The notes under the pieces were generated by a model that was not told where the DNA came from, did no database searches, and saw only the letters and a program-made list of their open reading frames with translations. The position numbers and the translations under genes are program-made. A stretch of DNA of 37,871 nucleotides from a virus, in the IMG/VR virus record IMGVR_UViG_3300005290_000010, positions 1 to 37,871 of that record, one strand, 5' to 3'. Shown piece after piece: positions 1 to 6,820 of the stretch. Position 1 is the first letter of the stretch; each line of letters starts with the position of its first letter.

Positions 1-5
1 TCGTA

Positions 6-254
6 GTGCGTCGTGGAGAGTTCACCGTAACCATCGAGCCACGTTACGTCCCCGATTTCTCTACACGCCTTCGCAAACTAGATGGTTCTCCATCCACCAT
101 ATACGACCAGCCAAAAGCCAATCCCCTCGATCAAGCGGCCAAACGCCTTCTCGACGATCCAGCGGAAGAAGTGACATATACGGCAGAGCAGCTACGGATG
201 TTGCGGGAAGTCGAAGAACTGCAACGTAGTAAGAAAGGGGGCACCAAAGCCTAA
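6..254 (+). CDS. Unknown small protein, possibly 5'-truncated
   Basis: I do not recognise this product. The frame is open to the left edge, so the GTG at 6 may not be the true start and the gene may begin outside the window. The visible 82 residues are charged, with a helical C-terminal half rich in Glu, Arg and Lys, and show no signal peptide or membrane segment. It is the only gene upstream of the promoter at 301-328, so it belongs to a different transcription unit from the genes that follow. A palindrome directly after its stop could end its transcript. Confidence 0.45.
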   Translation: MRRGEFTVTIEPRYVPDFSTRLRKLDGSPSTIYDQPKANPLDQAAKRLLDDPAEEVTYTAEQLRMLREVEELQRSKKGGTKA

Positions 255-271
255 GCCCCCGGCCACGCCCA

Positions 272-299
272 CAGTTTCCCGCCAATCGACGGGAAACTG
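272..299. repeat. Perfect 10-bp inverted repeat abutting a -35 box
   Basis: The arms CAGTTTCCCG and CGGGAAACTG are perfect complements around an 8-base loop. The repeat ends two bases before the TTGACA of the next promoter. No T-tract follows, so it is a poor intrinsic terminator. The position also fits an operator for a regulator such as the HTH or ribbon-helix-helix proteins encoded downstream, which is inference. Confidence 0.6.
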
Positions 300-300
300 C

Positions 301-328
301 TTGACAATCACCCCCAATCGTGTATAAT
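301..328 (+). promoter_or_regulatory. Strong sigma70-type promoter (P1)
   Basis: TTGACA at 301-306 and TATAAT at 323-328 are both exact consensus hexamers, separated by 16 bases. Transcription would begin near 335 and read the row of overlapping small early genes. The match suggests recognition by host RNA polymerase; no phage RNA polymerase is seen in the window. Confidence 0.8.
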
Positions 329-334
329 GTGTGC

Positions 335-374
335 GGTGCGGCAAGGCGGGACCACCCTGGTCCCGCGCCGCACC
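335..374 (+). promoter_or_regulatory. Long stem-loop at the predicted 5' end of the P1 transcript
   Basis: The outer stem GGTGCGGC (335-342) pairs with GCCGCACC (367-374), and an inner 9-bp stem (346-354 with 358-366) closes on a CCC loop. Only the AAG at 343-345 is unpaired. The hairpin starts almost exactly where transcription from P1 should begin. It ends just before the AGGGAA ribosome-binding site of the next gene. It could stabilise the mRNA 5' end or tune translation; this is inferred from position. Confidence 0.65.
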
Positions 375-389
375 AGGGAACCCCACCCC

Positions 390-641
390 ATGAACCCCAC
401 CATCTCTATCGAAGGCCAGGATTTTGTCCTTGCTATCCCTGGATCGCATACGATCCGCATTCCCCTTGGCGAACCAGCAAAGCTGGTCGCCATCCTGCAG
501 GCCCGACGCAACGGATCGCTGCGTATCGCCGAACCCGGCTCGCCAACCCAGTGGCAAGTGGACCGGGCCACCGAGCGCGCGGCCCAGGAAATCTTTCTTT
601 CCGACCGGCGCGCCACCGCCCTCTCCGAACTTGGCCTCTAA
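390..641 (+). CDS. Unknown early protein, first gene after P1
   Basis: An 83-residue protein with no family I can name. The ATG at 390 is preferred because AGGGAA at 375-380 lies at good distance and because earlier in-frame codons fall inside the leader stem-loop. The N-terminal half looks beta-rich (MNPTISIEGQDFVLAIPG) and the C-terminal half helical. It is the first gene after the strongest promoter in the window and is therefore likely expressed soon after infection. The next gene starts 11 bases downstream. Confidence 0.6.
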   Translation: MNPTISIEGQDFVLAIPGSHTIRIPLGEPAKLVAILQARRNGSLRIAEPGSPTQWQVDRATERAAQEIFLSDRRATALSELGL

Positions 642-652
642 GGAACCCAGTC

Positions 653-886
653 ATGAACCACCCCCTCGACGAAGAAATCGCCTCCCTCATCGCGCAACTA
701 CTACCATTGTTGCGCGAGCGGGGCATCCGCCACACATCCCTTTTCTCGGATGTGCCAACTCGTGTATATATGAGCCACGGTCCCTATAACAGGGAAACTC
801 AGGCGCAGGGCAACACCGTCGCGGAATGCTTTGAAGCCCTGGATGCGGCCATTGACGACAAGCGCCTCCTCGAGACCCTCTACTAG
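653..886 (+). CDS. Unknown small early protein
   Basis: A 77-residue product of unknown function. The ATG at 653 follows AAGGAA at 640-645, which makes longer forms in this frame unlikely. The N-terminal 25 residues form a leucine-rich helix, followed by a section rich in Tyr, His and Asn. No cysteine motif, membrane segment or signal peptide is visible. It lies in the P1 operon between two other unknowns. Confidence 0.6.
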   Translation: MNHPLDEEIASLIAQLLPLLRERGIRHTSLFSDVPTRVYMSHGPYNRETQAQGNTVAECFEALDAAIDDKRLLETLY

Positions 887-925
887 GCGCCCAACGGGCG
901 CACCACAGAGAAGCGGACCCTACCA

Positions 926-1129
926 ATGACCTACACACTCACTATACCCTCTATCGACGACATTCCTACCGCTTTCGCGGACCATCTCCAAAATATGGCC
1001 GACATCGAGCTCGCATACGTCGAGCGTACTACCGGGAAGTGCAACAAAGAGAAGCAACACGCACGCGGCATCGCGCTGCAACTCGCGGCGCAGCATTTCC
1101 GTCACTTCAAAATCATTGTGGCGCCATGA
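926..1129 (+). CDS. Unknown small early protein
   Basis: Encodes 67 residues with no recognised family. The sequence is mixed-charge and predicted mainly helical, with a basic, His-containing C-terminus. The stop overlaps the next start as ATGA, indicating coupled translation within the P1 operon. Confidence 0.55.
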   Translation: MTYTLTIPSIDDIPTAFADHLQNMADIELAYVERTTGKCNKEKQHARGIALQLAAQHFRHFKIIVAP

Positions 1130-1305
1130 GCGCCCCGCGCCTCACCCGCCCCGACCTATCCCAGCTAATCCACCTCGTCCACGAGAAGGTCGCGCGCTTC
1201 AAGCCCCACTCCAATGAGTCCGCCGAGATGTTCGAATTTCGCATCAAGAACTGGCGAGATCTCCTGCAAAAGTTGCAGGTGATCTTTGAGGAGGAAGGAC
1301 GATGA
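1126..1305 (+). CDS. Unknown small helical early protein
   Basis: A 59-residue protein that starts at the ATGA overlap with the preceding gene. It is basic in its first half and ends in an amphipathic helix (KNWRDLLQKLQVIFEEEGR). I do not recognise the family. Its own stop overlaps the next start as ATGA, so it sits inside a translationally coupled chain. Confidence 0.55.
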   Translation: MSAPRLTRPDLSQLIHLVHEKVARFKPHSNESAEMFEFRIKNWRDLLQKLQVIFEEEGR

Positions 1306-1415
1306 AGCCCCCTTGGTGCGACGCGACCGAGGAAGAAATCGCGGAGTTTTGGGCCGGGTACGAGGAATGGCTCGACGCACAGGCCGACGCTTGGGACGAG
1401 GAGACGGACCGATGA
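1302..1415 (+). CDS. Very acidic, Trp-rich 37-residue protein
   Basis: This short frame has 13 Asp/Glu against two basic residues and four tryptophans. It is bracketed by ATGA overlaps on both sides and preceded by GAGGAAGG, which is why I call it real despite its length. The profile could fit an adaptor or a DNA-mimic type inhibitor, but no homology supports either. Function unknown. Confidence 0.5.
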   Translation: MKPPWCDATEEEIAEFWAGYEEWLDAQADAWDEETDR

Positions 1416-1594
1416 TCCAGGGAAGGTACAATCGCACGGCGCCTCTTCCGCTGCGCCAAATCTCGTGTGCCCGCTGCCAGGCGACCGTCACTACCCGCTC
1501 GTCCTTGCGGAAATACTGTGATGAGTGCATCCGGCTCATCAAGATCGAGGCAGCCACCAAGAGGCGGCGAAGGAGGAACGGCCATGCAGTTTGA
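1412..1594 (+). CDS. Small basic zinc-finger-like protein
   Basis: A 60-residue protein with two cysteine pairs (CARC and, about 18 residues later, CDEC), the arrangement of a small treble-clef or zinc-ribbon fold. The C-terminus is strongly basic (KRRRRRNG), consistent with nucleic-acid binding. It starts in an ATGA overlap with the acidic 37-residue gene and overlaps the next start by 11 bases. Binding zinc and DNA or RNA is inferred from composition; the partner is unknown. Confidence 0.6.
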   Translation: MIQGRYNRTAPLPLRQISCARCQATVTTRSSLRKYCDECIRLIKIEAATKRRRRRNGHAV

Positions 1595-1760
1595 CAACCA
1601 CGTCTCCTGGGGAAGCAAACGCCCCCAGGGCCGCTTCTCTCAATGGTGTGAGTGGCACGGCATCGAGCCGTGGAACGACATCAAGGGCTTGATGATCGCT
1701 CTGGCAATCATCGCCCTCCTCTCTATAGCACAAGGGAGTCTTTTCCTTAGAGGTACATGA
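1584..1760 (+). CDS. Small single-span membrane protein
   Basis: Fifty-eight residues with a polar, Trp-rich N-terminus and one hydrophobic segment (GLMIALAIIALLSIAQGSLF) near the C-terminus. AGGAGG at 1571-1576 gives it one of the best ribosome-binding sites in the operon. It ends in an ATGA overlap with the next gene. An early membrane peptide could act in superinfection exclusion or membrane alteration, but nothing in the sequence decides this. The early position makes a holin role less likely. Confidence 0.55.
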   Translation: MQFDNHVSWGSKRPQGRFSQWCEWHGIEPWNDIKGLMIALAIIALLSIAQGSLFLRGT

Positions 1761-1993
1761 TGATCCCTTTCCACGAAACCCCGGAGGGCCGCGCCGCGCT
1801 GTCCCGTGCCCACAGCGCCGAGCTGGTGGGCGTCCTTCGCCTCACCACCGGCAACTTCGCTCTCTACAATCACGCAAAGCACCTCCAGCGCATTGCGGCC
1901 CCGGAAGAGATGGCCGCAATCCTCGCTAATTGGCCCCCATTCCCACCGCTCGCCCGTCCCAAGGTGGACCTGAGCGAACTAGGAATCCTCTGA
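1757..1993 (+). CDS. Unknown early protein
   Basis: A 78-residue product, mainly helical, with a proline-rich stretch (NWPPFPPLARPKVDL) before the C-terminus. The first of two adjacent ATGs overlaps the preceding stop as ATGA. It ends in a TGATG overlap with the next gene. No known family recognised. Confidence 0.55.
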   Translation: MMIPFHETPEGRAALSRAHSAELVGVLRLTTGNFALYNHAKHLQRIAAPEEMAAILANWPPFPPLARPKVDLSELGIL

Positions 1994-2271
1994 TGGATAT
2001 CGAAGACCAAATGGAGCTATCGGCCCTTCTCGGAATCCCAATGGCGGACCTCCTCAGCAAAACAGAGGATTTCCTCGAGAAGGTCCACGCGCTCGTTCGC
2101 AGGGAAACCGACGGCCCGCGCCTCGCCCTCATCCTGATGGCCACGGCCTACCTCTATCACGTTCGATTGGCCGTACCGCAGGGTACTGACCTTCTCGAAG
2201 AGGCCAATAAGGCTATTTGGGTTGCAACTGAACTACTCACGCAAGCACTAACACAGGAGACTCCGGTATGA
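1993..2271 (+). CDS. Unknown helical early protein
   Basis: Ninety-two residues beginning at a TGATG overlap. The upstream half of the longer open frame lies over the previous gene and is not counted. The protein is almost entirely helical, acidic at the N-terminus, with an aliphatic helix in the middle (LALILMATAYLYHVRLAV) that is more likely a buried core helix than a membrane span. Function unknown. It ends in an ATGA overlap with the next gene. Confidence 0.6.
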   Translation: MDIEDQMELSALLGIPMADLLSKTEDFLEKVHALVRRETDGPRLALILMATAYLYHVRLAVPQGTDLLEEANKAIWVATELLTQALTQETPV

Positions 2272-2471
2272 CAAAGCAAGACCGCCAAGATCTGCAAAGC
2301 CTCATCAACGACGCTCAAAATGAGATCGACAAGGTGGTATCGACGGTGCAAGAGATGATCGACGACACCGATGATGACGAAGAGAGGGAGGCGCTTATGG
2401 GCCTCCTCGACGAATTGGACACCCAGCTGCCCTCGGTCGGCGACTATTTCCCTGAGGACAAAAAGCCATGA
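2268..2471 (+). CDS. Acidic helical protein next to the helicase
   Basis: A 67-residue acidic protein with about 20 Asp/Glu against six Lys/Arg and an acidic cluster (DDTDDDEERE) in mid-sequence. Heptad-like hydrophobic spacing suggests a coiled coil. It overlaps both neighbours by ATGA, so it is coupled to the helicase gene that follows. A partner or DNA-mimic role is speculation; the family is not recognised. Confidence 0.55.
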   Translation: MTKQDRQDLQSLINDAQNEIDKVVSTVQEMIDDTDDDEEREALMGLLDELDTQLPSVGDYFPEDKKP

Positions 2472-3928
2472 CTCCCACGCCGGAACAGCTAGAGATCATC
2501 GCCGCGGCCAAAGGGACGAGCGACAATTTGCTAGTCAATGCCCTTGCCGGGGCTGCTAAGACAACTACGCTCGAGATGGTATGCCGTCAGATCACGTCGA
2601 TCCCCATCCTCTCCCTCGCTTTCAACAAGCGGATCGCAGATGAGATGGCAAAGCGCCTGCCCCCGCACGTTGAGGCGCGCACCATGAATGCACTCGGGCA
2701 TCGCGTGTGGATGAAAGCAATCGGCAAGCGCGTCAGTATCGACACAAAAAAGATGCACACCATCCTAACTACTCTCATTCGAGGCCTCCCGAAAGGGAGG
2801 CAGGAGGAAGCATGGGAAGATATGTCAGACACGCTTGGCTGGCTCCGCGCGGCCAAGAGGGACGGCTTCGTGCCAGACAAGTGGCGCGGATCATCGCGTT
2901 TCAACGCCGGTTCCCTTCAGGAATGGCTCGTGCCGTATCCGGAGGAGCCGACGAGCTTGCAGTGCGATCTAATAGAGGGGGCGCTGTGCGCCTCGATAGA
3001 GGCGGCGTACGCGGGAGGCCTCGACTTCGATGACCAAATCTACATGCCTGTCTGCTTCGGCGCCTCGTGGCCCCGATTTCCCCTGGTACTCATAGACGAA
3101 TTTCAGGATCTCAATGCCCTCCAGCATGAGATGCTGGCTAACCTTGCCACCAATCGACTTATTGGGGTTGGCGATCCCTGGCAAAGCATCTACGGTTTTC
3201 GCGGCGCGAAACAGAATGGAATGGCGGCGGCGCGTGAACGCTGGGGAATGCGAGAACTCACTCTTTCGACCACCTTCCGCGTACCGCGTCTTGGGGTAGA
3301 GAGGGCATGGTTTCGAGTACCACATATGCGGTGGAGAGACGGTGCTCCTGATGGCCACATCGCAAGCCTGGAATCATGGGCCGAAAATGATGTTCCAGAC
3401 GGAGCGGCAATTATCTGCCGCAATAACGCGCCTCTTTTCAAAGCAGGGCTACGACTTCTCGCTCGAGGACGGCATATAAAACTGATAGGAATGGACATCG
3501 GCGCCGGCCTCTTGCGTATCCTCAAAAAGTTGGGGCCGCTCGAGATGCCCGACGCCCAAATGGGCACGGCGATCGAGCGTTGGCAAAGCGAGGCGCTGCG
3601 GACGGCCAAGAGCGAGGAGACGGTCTACGAGCGCGCCGAGTGCCTGCGGGTGCTTTGCACTCCACAGCACGACAACTGGACTCTTCGCGCCGCCATCGCG
3701 CGCGCCGAGGGTCTCTTCAAACAGGAGGGGCCGATCCAGCTCATGTCTGGGCACAAGGCCAAAGGCTTGGAGTATGAGACGGTGTTCCACCTCGATCCCT
3801 GGCGCGTGCCCTCAAGGTTCGCGCGCGAGGGCACCGAGGAGTTCGAGCAAGAACTCAACGTCCGGTACGTCATCGAGACACGCTTCAAAGAGAACCTTTT
3901 CTTGATCGACACAGAGGGATGGACATGA
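2468..3928 (+). CDS. UvrD/PcrA-like SF1 DNA helicase
   Basis: Superfamily 1A helicase expected to unwind DNA with 3'-5' polarity using ATP, in replication or recombination-dependent repair. Visible motifs in order: a Walker A variant LAGAAKTTT (K31), motif II DEFQD (210-214), motif III/IV GDPWQSIYGFRGA (235-247), LSTTFR (266-271), motif V GHKAKGLEYETVF (428-440) and motif VI-like NVRYVIETRFK (464-474). At 486 residues it is shorter than cellular UvrD (about 720), so accessory subdomains are reduced. The Walker A has Ala where GxGKT has its second Gly. The preceding and following genes overlap it by a few bases. Confidence 0.88.
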   Translation: MTPTPEQLEIIAAAKGTSDNLLVNALAGAAKTTTLEMVCRQITSIPILSLAFNKRIADEMAKRLPPHVEARTMNALGHRVWMKAIGKRVSIDTKKMHTILTTLIRGLPKGRQEEAWEDMSDTLGWLRAAKRDGFVPDKWRGSSRFNAGSLQEWLVPYPEEPTSLQCDLIEGALCASIEAAYAGGLDFDDQIYMPVCFGASWPRFPLVLIDEFQDLNALQHEMLANLATNRLIGVGDPWQSIYGFRGAKQNGMAAARERWGMRELTLSTTFRVPRLGVERAWFRVPHMRWRDGAPDGHIASLESWAENDVPDGAAIICRNNAPLFKAGLRLLARGRHIKLIGMDIGAGLLRILKKLGPLEMPDAQMGTAIERWQSEALRTAKSEETVYERAECLRVLCTPQHDNWTLRAAIARAEGLFKQEGPIQLMSGHKAKGLEYETVFHLDPWRVPSRFAREGTEEFEQELNVRYVIETRFKENLFLIDTEGWT

Positions 3929-4191
3929 GAGTAGTACGCAACCTATCACATCTCGATCGTGATACCGGGTACCGCTGGACCGATGCCGATCCGATCGTTG
4001 AGTTCCTGCGCAACGACATTACCGATAGCGGGTGGTCCACTGCGTACCTTGCCGAGCGGGCCGGTGTGTCGCCATCTACTGTGCGCAACATCCAGAACGG
4101 CAAGACCCGCCATCCCTACAATAGCACAGTGGAAACCCTTCTCAGCGCGTTGGGATGGGGGAGGCCCATTCGCCGCATCGCCCAAGATTAA
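3925..4191 (+). CDS. HTH (XRE-like) transcriptional regulator
   Basis: An 88-residue protein with a helix-turn-helix (STAYLAERAGVSPSTVRNIQ) in the pattern of Cro/C1-type regulators. The ATG at 3925 makes an ATGA overlap with the helicase stop; an alternative ATG two codons earlier is possible. No other domain is visible. It is the last gene before the P2 promoter, so it could act on P2 or on the palindrome near P1; this is inference. No integrase is seen, so a lysogeny repressor role is not supported by the visible context. Confidence 0.75.
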   Translation: MRVVRNLSHLDRDTGYRWTDADPIVEFLRNDITDSGWSTAYLAERAGVSPSTVRNIQNGKTRHPYNSTVETLLSALGWGRPIRRIAQD

Positions 4192-4216
4192 ATGCGAACA
4201 GTAGTTGCGATTAGGC

Positions 4217-4245
4217 TTGACACACATACCCGCATAGACTATCTT
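4217..4245 (+). promoter_or_regulatory. Sigma70-type promoter (P2)
   Basis: TTGACA (4217-4222) and TATCTT (4240-4245) are separated by 17 bases. The promoter lies in the 93-base gap before the gene at 4285 and would start transcription near 4252. Confidence 0.7.
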
Positions 4246-4249
4246 ACAT

Positions 4250-4267
4250 GGGACCAATCACGGTCCC
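4250..4267 (+). promoter_or_regulatory. Small stem-loop at the predicted start of the P2 transcript
   Basis: GGGACC (4250-4255) pairs with GGTCCC (4262-4267) around an AATCAC loop. The stem can extend by AT/AT if one C is bulged. Like the larger stem after P1, it falls where the transcript should begin and ends just before the AGAGGAG ribosome-binding site. A role in mRNA stability is inferred. Confidence 0.45.
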
Positions 4268-4284
4268 CATAGAGGAGAACAAAC

Positions 4285-4782
4285 GTGGCACAGCTTACCA
4301 TTAAAGGTCAGATCTTCGACATCGCTGACGATCCTTCCATCTCTGTCGGCGTCCCCCTAACCGAAGGAATGGCGGCATCCCTCCAACAGACACGCCGTGA
4401 GAACATTCGCAACAACATGGCGAAGAAGGTCGAAGAGGCCCTGAACGGCTCCGAGGAGCTGCCGCAGGACAAGTTCGCCCAACTTCAGGCACTGATCCAG
4501 GAGTATGCGGACAAATACGAGTTCGGCGTCCGGCAGGCTGGTGCTCCTCGCGTCACTGACCCGGTTGAGAAGGAGGCCCGGCGCGATGTCTCCGAGGCCA
4601 TCAAGGCCGCTTACTTCCGCCGCCACGGGGAGAAGCTCAAGGGTGAGTCCCTCAACGAGGCGGTCGAGCAGGTATTGGCAAGCCCGAAGGGCGACACTTA
4701 TCGGGAACGGGCGCGCGAGCGCATCCGGGAACGGGAAGCGGCTGGCGAGGATGTCCTCTCGGCGACGGGTCTTGCCGCGTAG
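4285..4782 (+). CDS. Unknown early protein, first gene after P2
   Basis: A 165-residue protein beginning at GTG 4285, five bases after AGAGGAGAA. The N-terminus looks beta-rich (AQLTIKGQIFDIADD). The remainder is helical and charged, with a C-terminal Arg/Glu-rich helix (RERARERIREREAAGE) resembling a coiled coil. Its own promoter and strong ribosome-binding site suggest abundant early expression, as for a DNA-binding or host-takeover protein. I do not recognise the family and assign no function. Paired hairpins follow its stop. Confidence 0.65.
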   Translation: MAQLTIKGQIFDIADDPSISVGVPLTEGMAASLQQTRRENIRNNMAKKVEEALNGSEELPQDKFAQLQALIQEYADKYEFGVRQAGAPRVTDPVEKEARRDVSEAIKAAYFRRHGEKLKGESLNEAVEQVLASPKGDTYRERARERIREREAAGEDVLSATGLAA

Positions 4783-4804
4783 AAGCGGCCCCAGAATGTG
4801 TAAA

Positions 4805-4828
4805 GTGGACCCCCTCACGGGGGTCTAC
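4805..4828 (+). terminator. Hairpin after the P2 leader gene (weak terminator or attenuator)
   Basis: GTGGACCCCC and GGGGGTCTAC pair, with one G-T wobble, around a TCAC tetraloop. The stem is strong but no T-run follows, so complete termination is unlikely. Partial termination or protection of the upstream mRNA 3' end would fit, letting the first P2 gene outdo the rest. Confidence 0.45.
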
Positions 4829-4836
4829 CTGCTCCC

Positions 4837-4861
4837 GACGGCCCCATGAATCGGGGCCGTC
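4837..4861 (+). promoter_or_regulatory. Hairpin whose loop holds a start codon
   Basis: GACGGCCCC (4837-4845) and GGGGCCGTC (4853-4861) form a perfect 9-bp stem. The 7-base loop begins with the ATG of the gene at 4846. Folding would sequester initiation unless ribosomes or a protein open it. It stands nine bases after the preceding hairpin. Confidence 0.5.
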
Positions 4862-5070
4862 CTCTCAAGGGCACCACAGCCCCGTCAATCTTGGCGGAAC
4901 TGGTTGCCCTTTGGACGCGCGCTGCAGCTTCGCCACTCGGAATAGTGATCGAGTCCCAGCGACCAAACGCCCTCGCCCAGCACCTCTACGCGGCCCGCCG
5001 GGAAGTCGGAGGTTTCCACGACCTCCGCGTGGTCGAAGACGCCGACAAGGTTTGGATCGTACCGAGATGA
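4846..5070 (+). CDS. Unknown small protein with start codon in a hairpin loop
   Basis: Seventy-four residues with no recognised family. The N-terminal half contains a hydrophobic helix (SILAELVALWTRAA) and the C-terminal part alternates in a beta-like way (LRVVEDADKVWIVPR). No good ribosome-binding site is visible upstream, and the ATG lies in the loop of a 9-bp stem, so translation may be low or regulated. It ends in an ATGA overlap with the next gene. Confidence 0.5.
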   Translation: MNRGRPLKGTTAPSILAELVALWTRAAASPLGIVIESQRPNALAQHLYAARREVGGFHDLRVVEDADKVWIVPR

Positions 5071-5309
5071 AAGACTTTAGGAGCAACGCTTTTAGGGCTC
5101 GGCGCGTCGAAAGAAGTAGACTTCGCCAGGCCGCACTAGCGCGCGCCGATCCAGTTGGCTGGACCATCCACACTCCCTATCACTGGTCACGCCAACTCGA
5201 CGACAAACGCCTCGATTACTGGCCCAGCGCCCACAAATGGCAATTTGAGGGCAGGGTAATGACCGGCAACGTCCTCGAATTTATCAACCGAAGGGAACCC
5301 AAAGCATGA
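5067..5309 (+). CDS. Unknown small basic protein
   Basis: An 80-residue protein starting at an ATGA overlap. Its first 30 residues are strongly basic (about ten Arg/Lys), and the rest is rich in Trp, Tyr and His. This suggests nucleic-acid contact, but there is no recognisable domain. It is coupled to the ribbon-helix-helix gene downstream by another ATGA overlap. Confidence 0.5.
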   Translation: MKDFRSNAFRARRVERSRLRQAALARADPVGWTIHTPYHWSRQLDDKRLDYWPSAHKWQFEGRVMTGNVLEFINRREPKA

Positions 5310-5521
5310 TGAAAAGCCCCGAGAAGCTCACACGGCACCAGATCCTCCTCTTTGAGGGGGATTTCGACAAGCTCTCCGACATCTACCGGCGGCGCCGAGC
5401 CACAGAGGTCATCCGCACCCTCGTCCGCGAACATCTCCGACGGGTCGATAGCCGCTATCGGGAGCGCCTCGCCACACAGCCCCGCCTTGATCCCATCACC
5501 CTTGAGGAAATCGAAGTATGA
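5306..5521 (+). CDS. Ribbon-helix-helix-like DNA-binding protein
   Basis: A 71-residue protein with a short N-terminal strand (HQILLFEGDFDKLSDIY) followed by two helices (ATEVIRTLVREHLRRVD). This is the Arc/MetJ-type ribbon-helix-helix layout in which a dimer reads DNA with a beta-ribbon. It may repress an early promoter; the palindrome at 272-299 is a candidate site, which is inference. It overlaps both neighbours by four bases. Confidence 0.55.
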   Translation: MMKSPEKLTRHQILLFEGDFDKLSDIYRRRRATEVIRTLVREHLRRVDSRYRERLATQPRLDPITLEEIEV

Positions 5522-5703
5522 GCGACCCACAGAAAGAAGAAACCCTCACGGAACTCTTCGCGCGCGACCCCTTCTCCTACTCAAAGCAGGACATCGACCG
5601 CCTCATCACCTACTACCGGGACGCCCGCCGTACCTTCACCCTAACCGGGAAGGGCGTCAAGGAGAAGCAGGTCGTTGACCTTAAAGACTTGGGGATATTG
5701 TGA
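5518..5703 (+). CDS. Unknown small protein
   Basis: Sixty-one residues, polar and helical, with a central YSKQDIDRLITYYRDARR segment. It contains no recognisable motif. Its start overlaps the preceding gene as ATGA and its stop overlaps the next start as TGATG. I do not recognise it; its place just upstream of a nuclease and a recombinase gives only weak context. Confidence 0.55.
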   Translation: MSDPQKEETLTELFARDPFSYSKQDIDRLITYYRDARRTFTLTGKGVKEKQVVDLKDLGIL

Positions 5704-5894
5704 TGGAAGAAGCGCTCAAACTGTTAAGCCTCTATCGACTATCGCTAACCACAGAACAAAAGGAGGCCGTGCAAGTACACTTCGAGAGGCTCTGCATTGC
5801 ATATCCAGAGAAACGGCATCATAAAGGAGGTTACACTGATATGTGGCTTACCGCCATCGAGGACGTAATTAGTGGAGAAAGCCCATGGATGTGA
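5703..5894 (+). CDS. Unknown small protein before the Cas4-like nuclease
   Basis: Sixty-three residues from the ATG of a TGATG overlap; a GTG one codon earlier is possible. Mainly helical, no motif recognised. Its last codons overlap the nuclease gene by 10 bases, so the two are co-translated. Confidence 0.5.
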   Translation: MEEALKLLSLYRLSLTTEQKEAVQVHFERLCIAYPEKRHHKGGYTDMWLTAIEDVISGESPWM

Positions 5895-6775
5895 CCAAAG
5901 TTGAAAGCCAATTCCTGCCCGACGGGCGGCAATGGGCGTGGAATCACTCATCCTTGGAGCCGGCGAAGGCCTGCCCACGCAAATACTACTATATGGTGAT
6001 TGAGGGATGGCGCCCCAAATCCTCCTCCGACGACATGATCTTCGGGTCGCACTACGCTAAAGCACTCGAAATCTACCATCGACAGCGGGCGGATGATATA
6101 TCTCACAAGGAGGCACTGGGTAATGTAGTCGAGCTTACACTTATGTACACGCACGGATGGAACAGCGAGCACAACGCCAAGACCCGCGAGACCCTGATTA
6201 GATCAATCGTGTGGTACCTGGATACTTACGAGAACGATCCGTGCGAGACGGTCACGCTCGCCAACGGCCAGCCAGCGGTTGAGCTATCCTTTCGCTTTCA
6301 GCTTGACGCGGACATCATGCTTTGCGGCCATCTCGATCGCATCGTCTCCTACGGCAATGACTACTATGTTCAGGACCAAAAAACTACGGGCGCAACGCTC
6401 GGCGGCTACTACTTCCGACGCTACAACCCCAACGACCAAATGTCTCTCTATACTATCGCGGCGGAGGTGGTATGGCATCAGCCCGTCAAGGGCGTCATGA
6501 TCGACGCAGCCCAGATCGCGGTCGGGTTCACTCGGTTCGAGCGCGGCTTCACCTTCCGTACCCCCGAGCAGAGCAATAAGTGGCTCCGCGACGCAAAGTA
6601 TTGGATCGAGCGCACTTGGGAGGCCGCGGCCGAAGGCTGGCCCCTCAACGACGCGGCGTGCATGATGTACGGGGGCTGTCCATTCCGCGAAGTGTGCTCC
6701 AAAGACCCCTCCGTACAACCCCAATACCTAGAGACGCTCTTCGAGAAGAGGCCCGACAACCCGTTATCGCGATGA
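5885..6775 (+). CDS. Cas4/RecB-family PD-(D/E)XK nuclease with predicted Fe-S cluster
   Basis: Predicted DNA exonuclease of the Cas4/AddB type (PF12705-like), 296 residues. The catalytic core shows an acidic residue near E133, GHLDRIV (D151), the DQKTT motif (D164, K166) and a following Gln (Q185). Four cysteines, C30 near the N-terminus and C259, C265, C271 near the C-terminus, match the split 4Fe-4S ligand pattern of this family. It lies directly upstream of a Sak4-like ATPase, so end resection feeding strand annealing or recombination is the likely role. It could also degrade host DNA. Confidence 0.85.
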   Translation: MDVTKVESQFLPDGRQWAWNHSSLEPAKACPRKYYYMVIEGWRPKSSSDDMIFGSHYAKALEIYHRQRADDISHKEALGNVVELTLMYTHGWNSEHNAKTRETLIRSIVWYLDTYENDPCETVTLANGQPAVELSFRFQLDADIMLCGHLDRIVSYGNDYYVQDQKTTGATLGGYYFRRYNPNDQMSLYTIAAEVVWHQPVKGVMIDAAQIAVGFTRFERGFTFRTPEQSNKWLRDAKYWIERTWEAAAEGWPLNDAACMMYGGCPFREVCSKDPSVQPQYLETLFEKRPDNPLSR

Positions 6776-6820
6776 GAGGATGCGCATAGTCGGCGAGTCC
6801 CATCATTTTGGAGAAATAGG

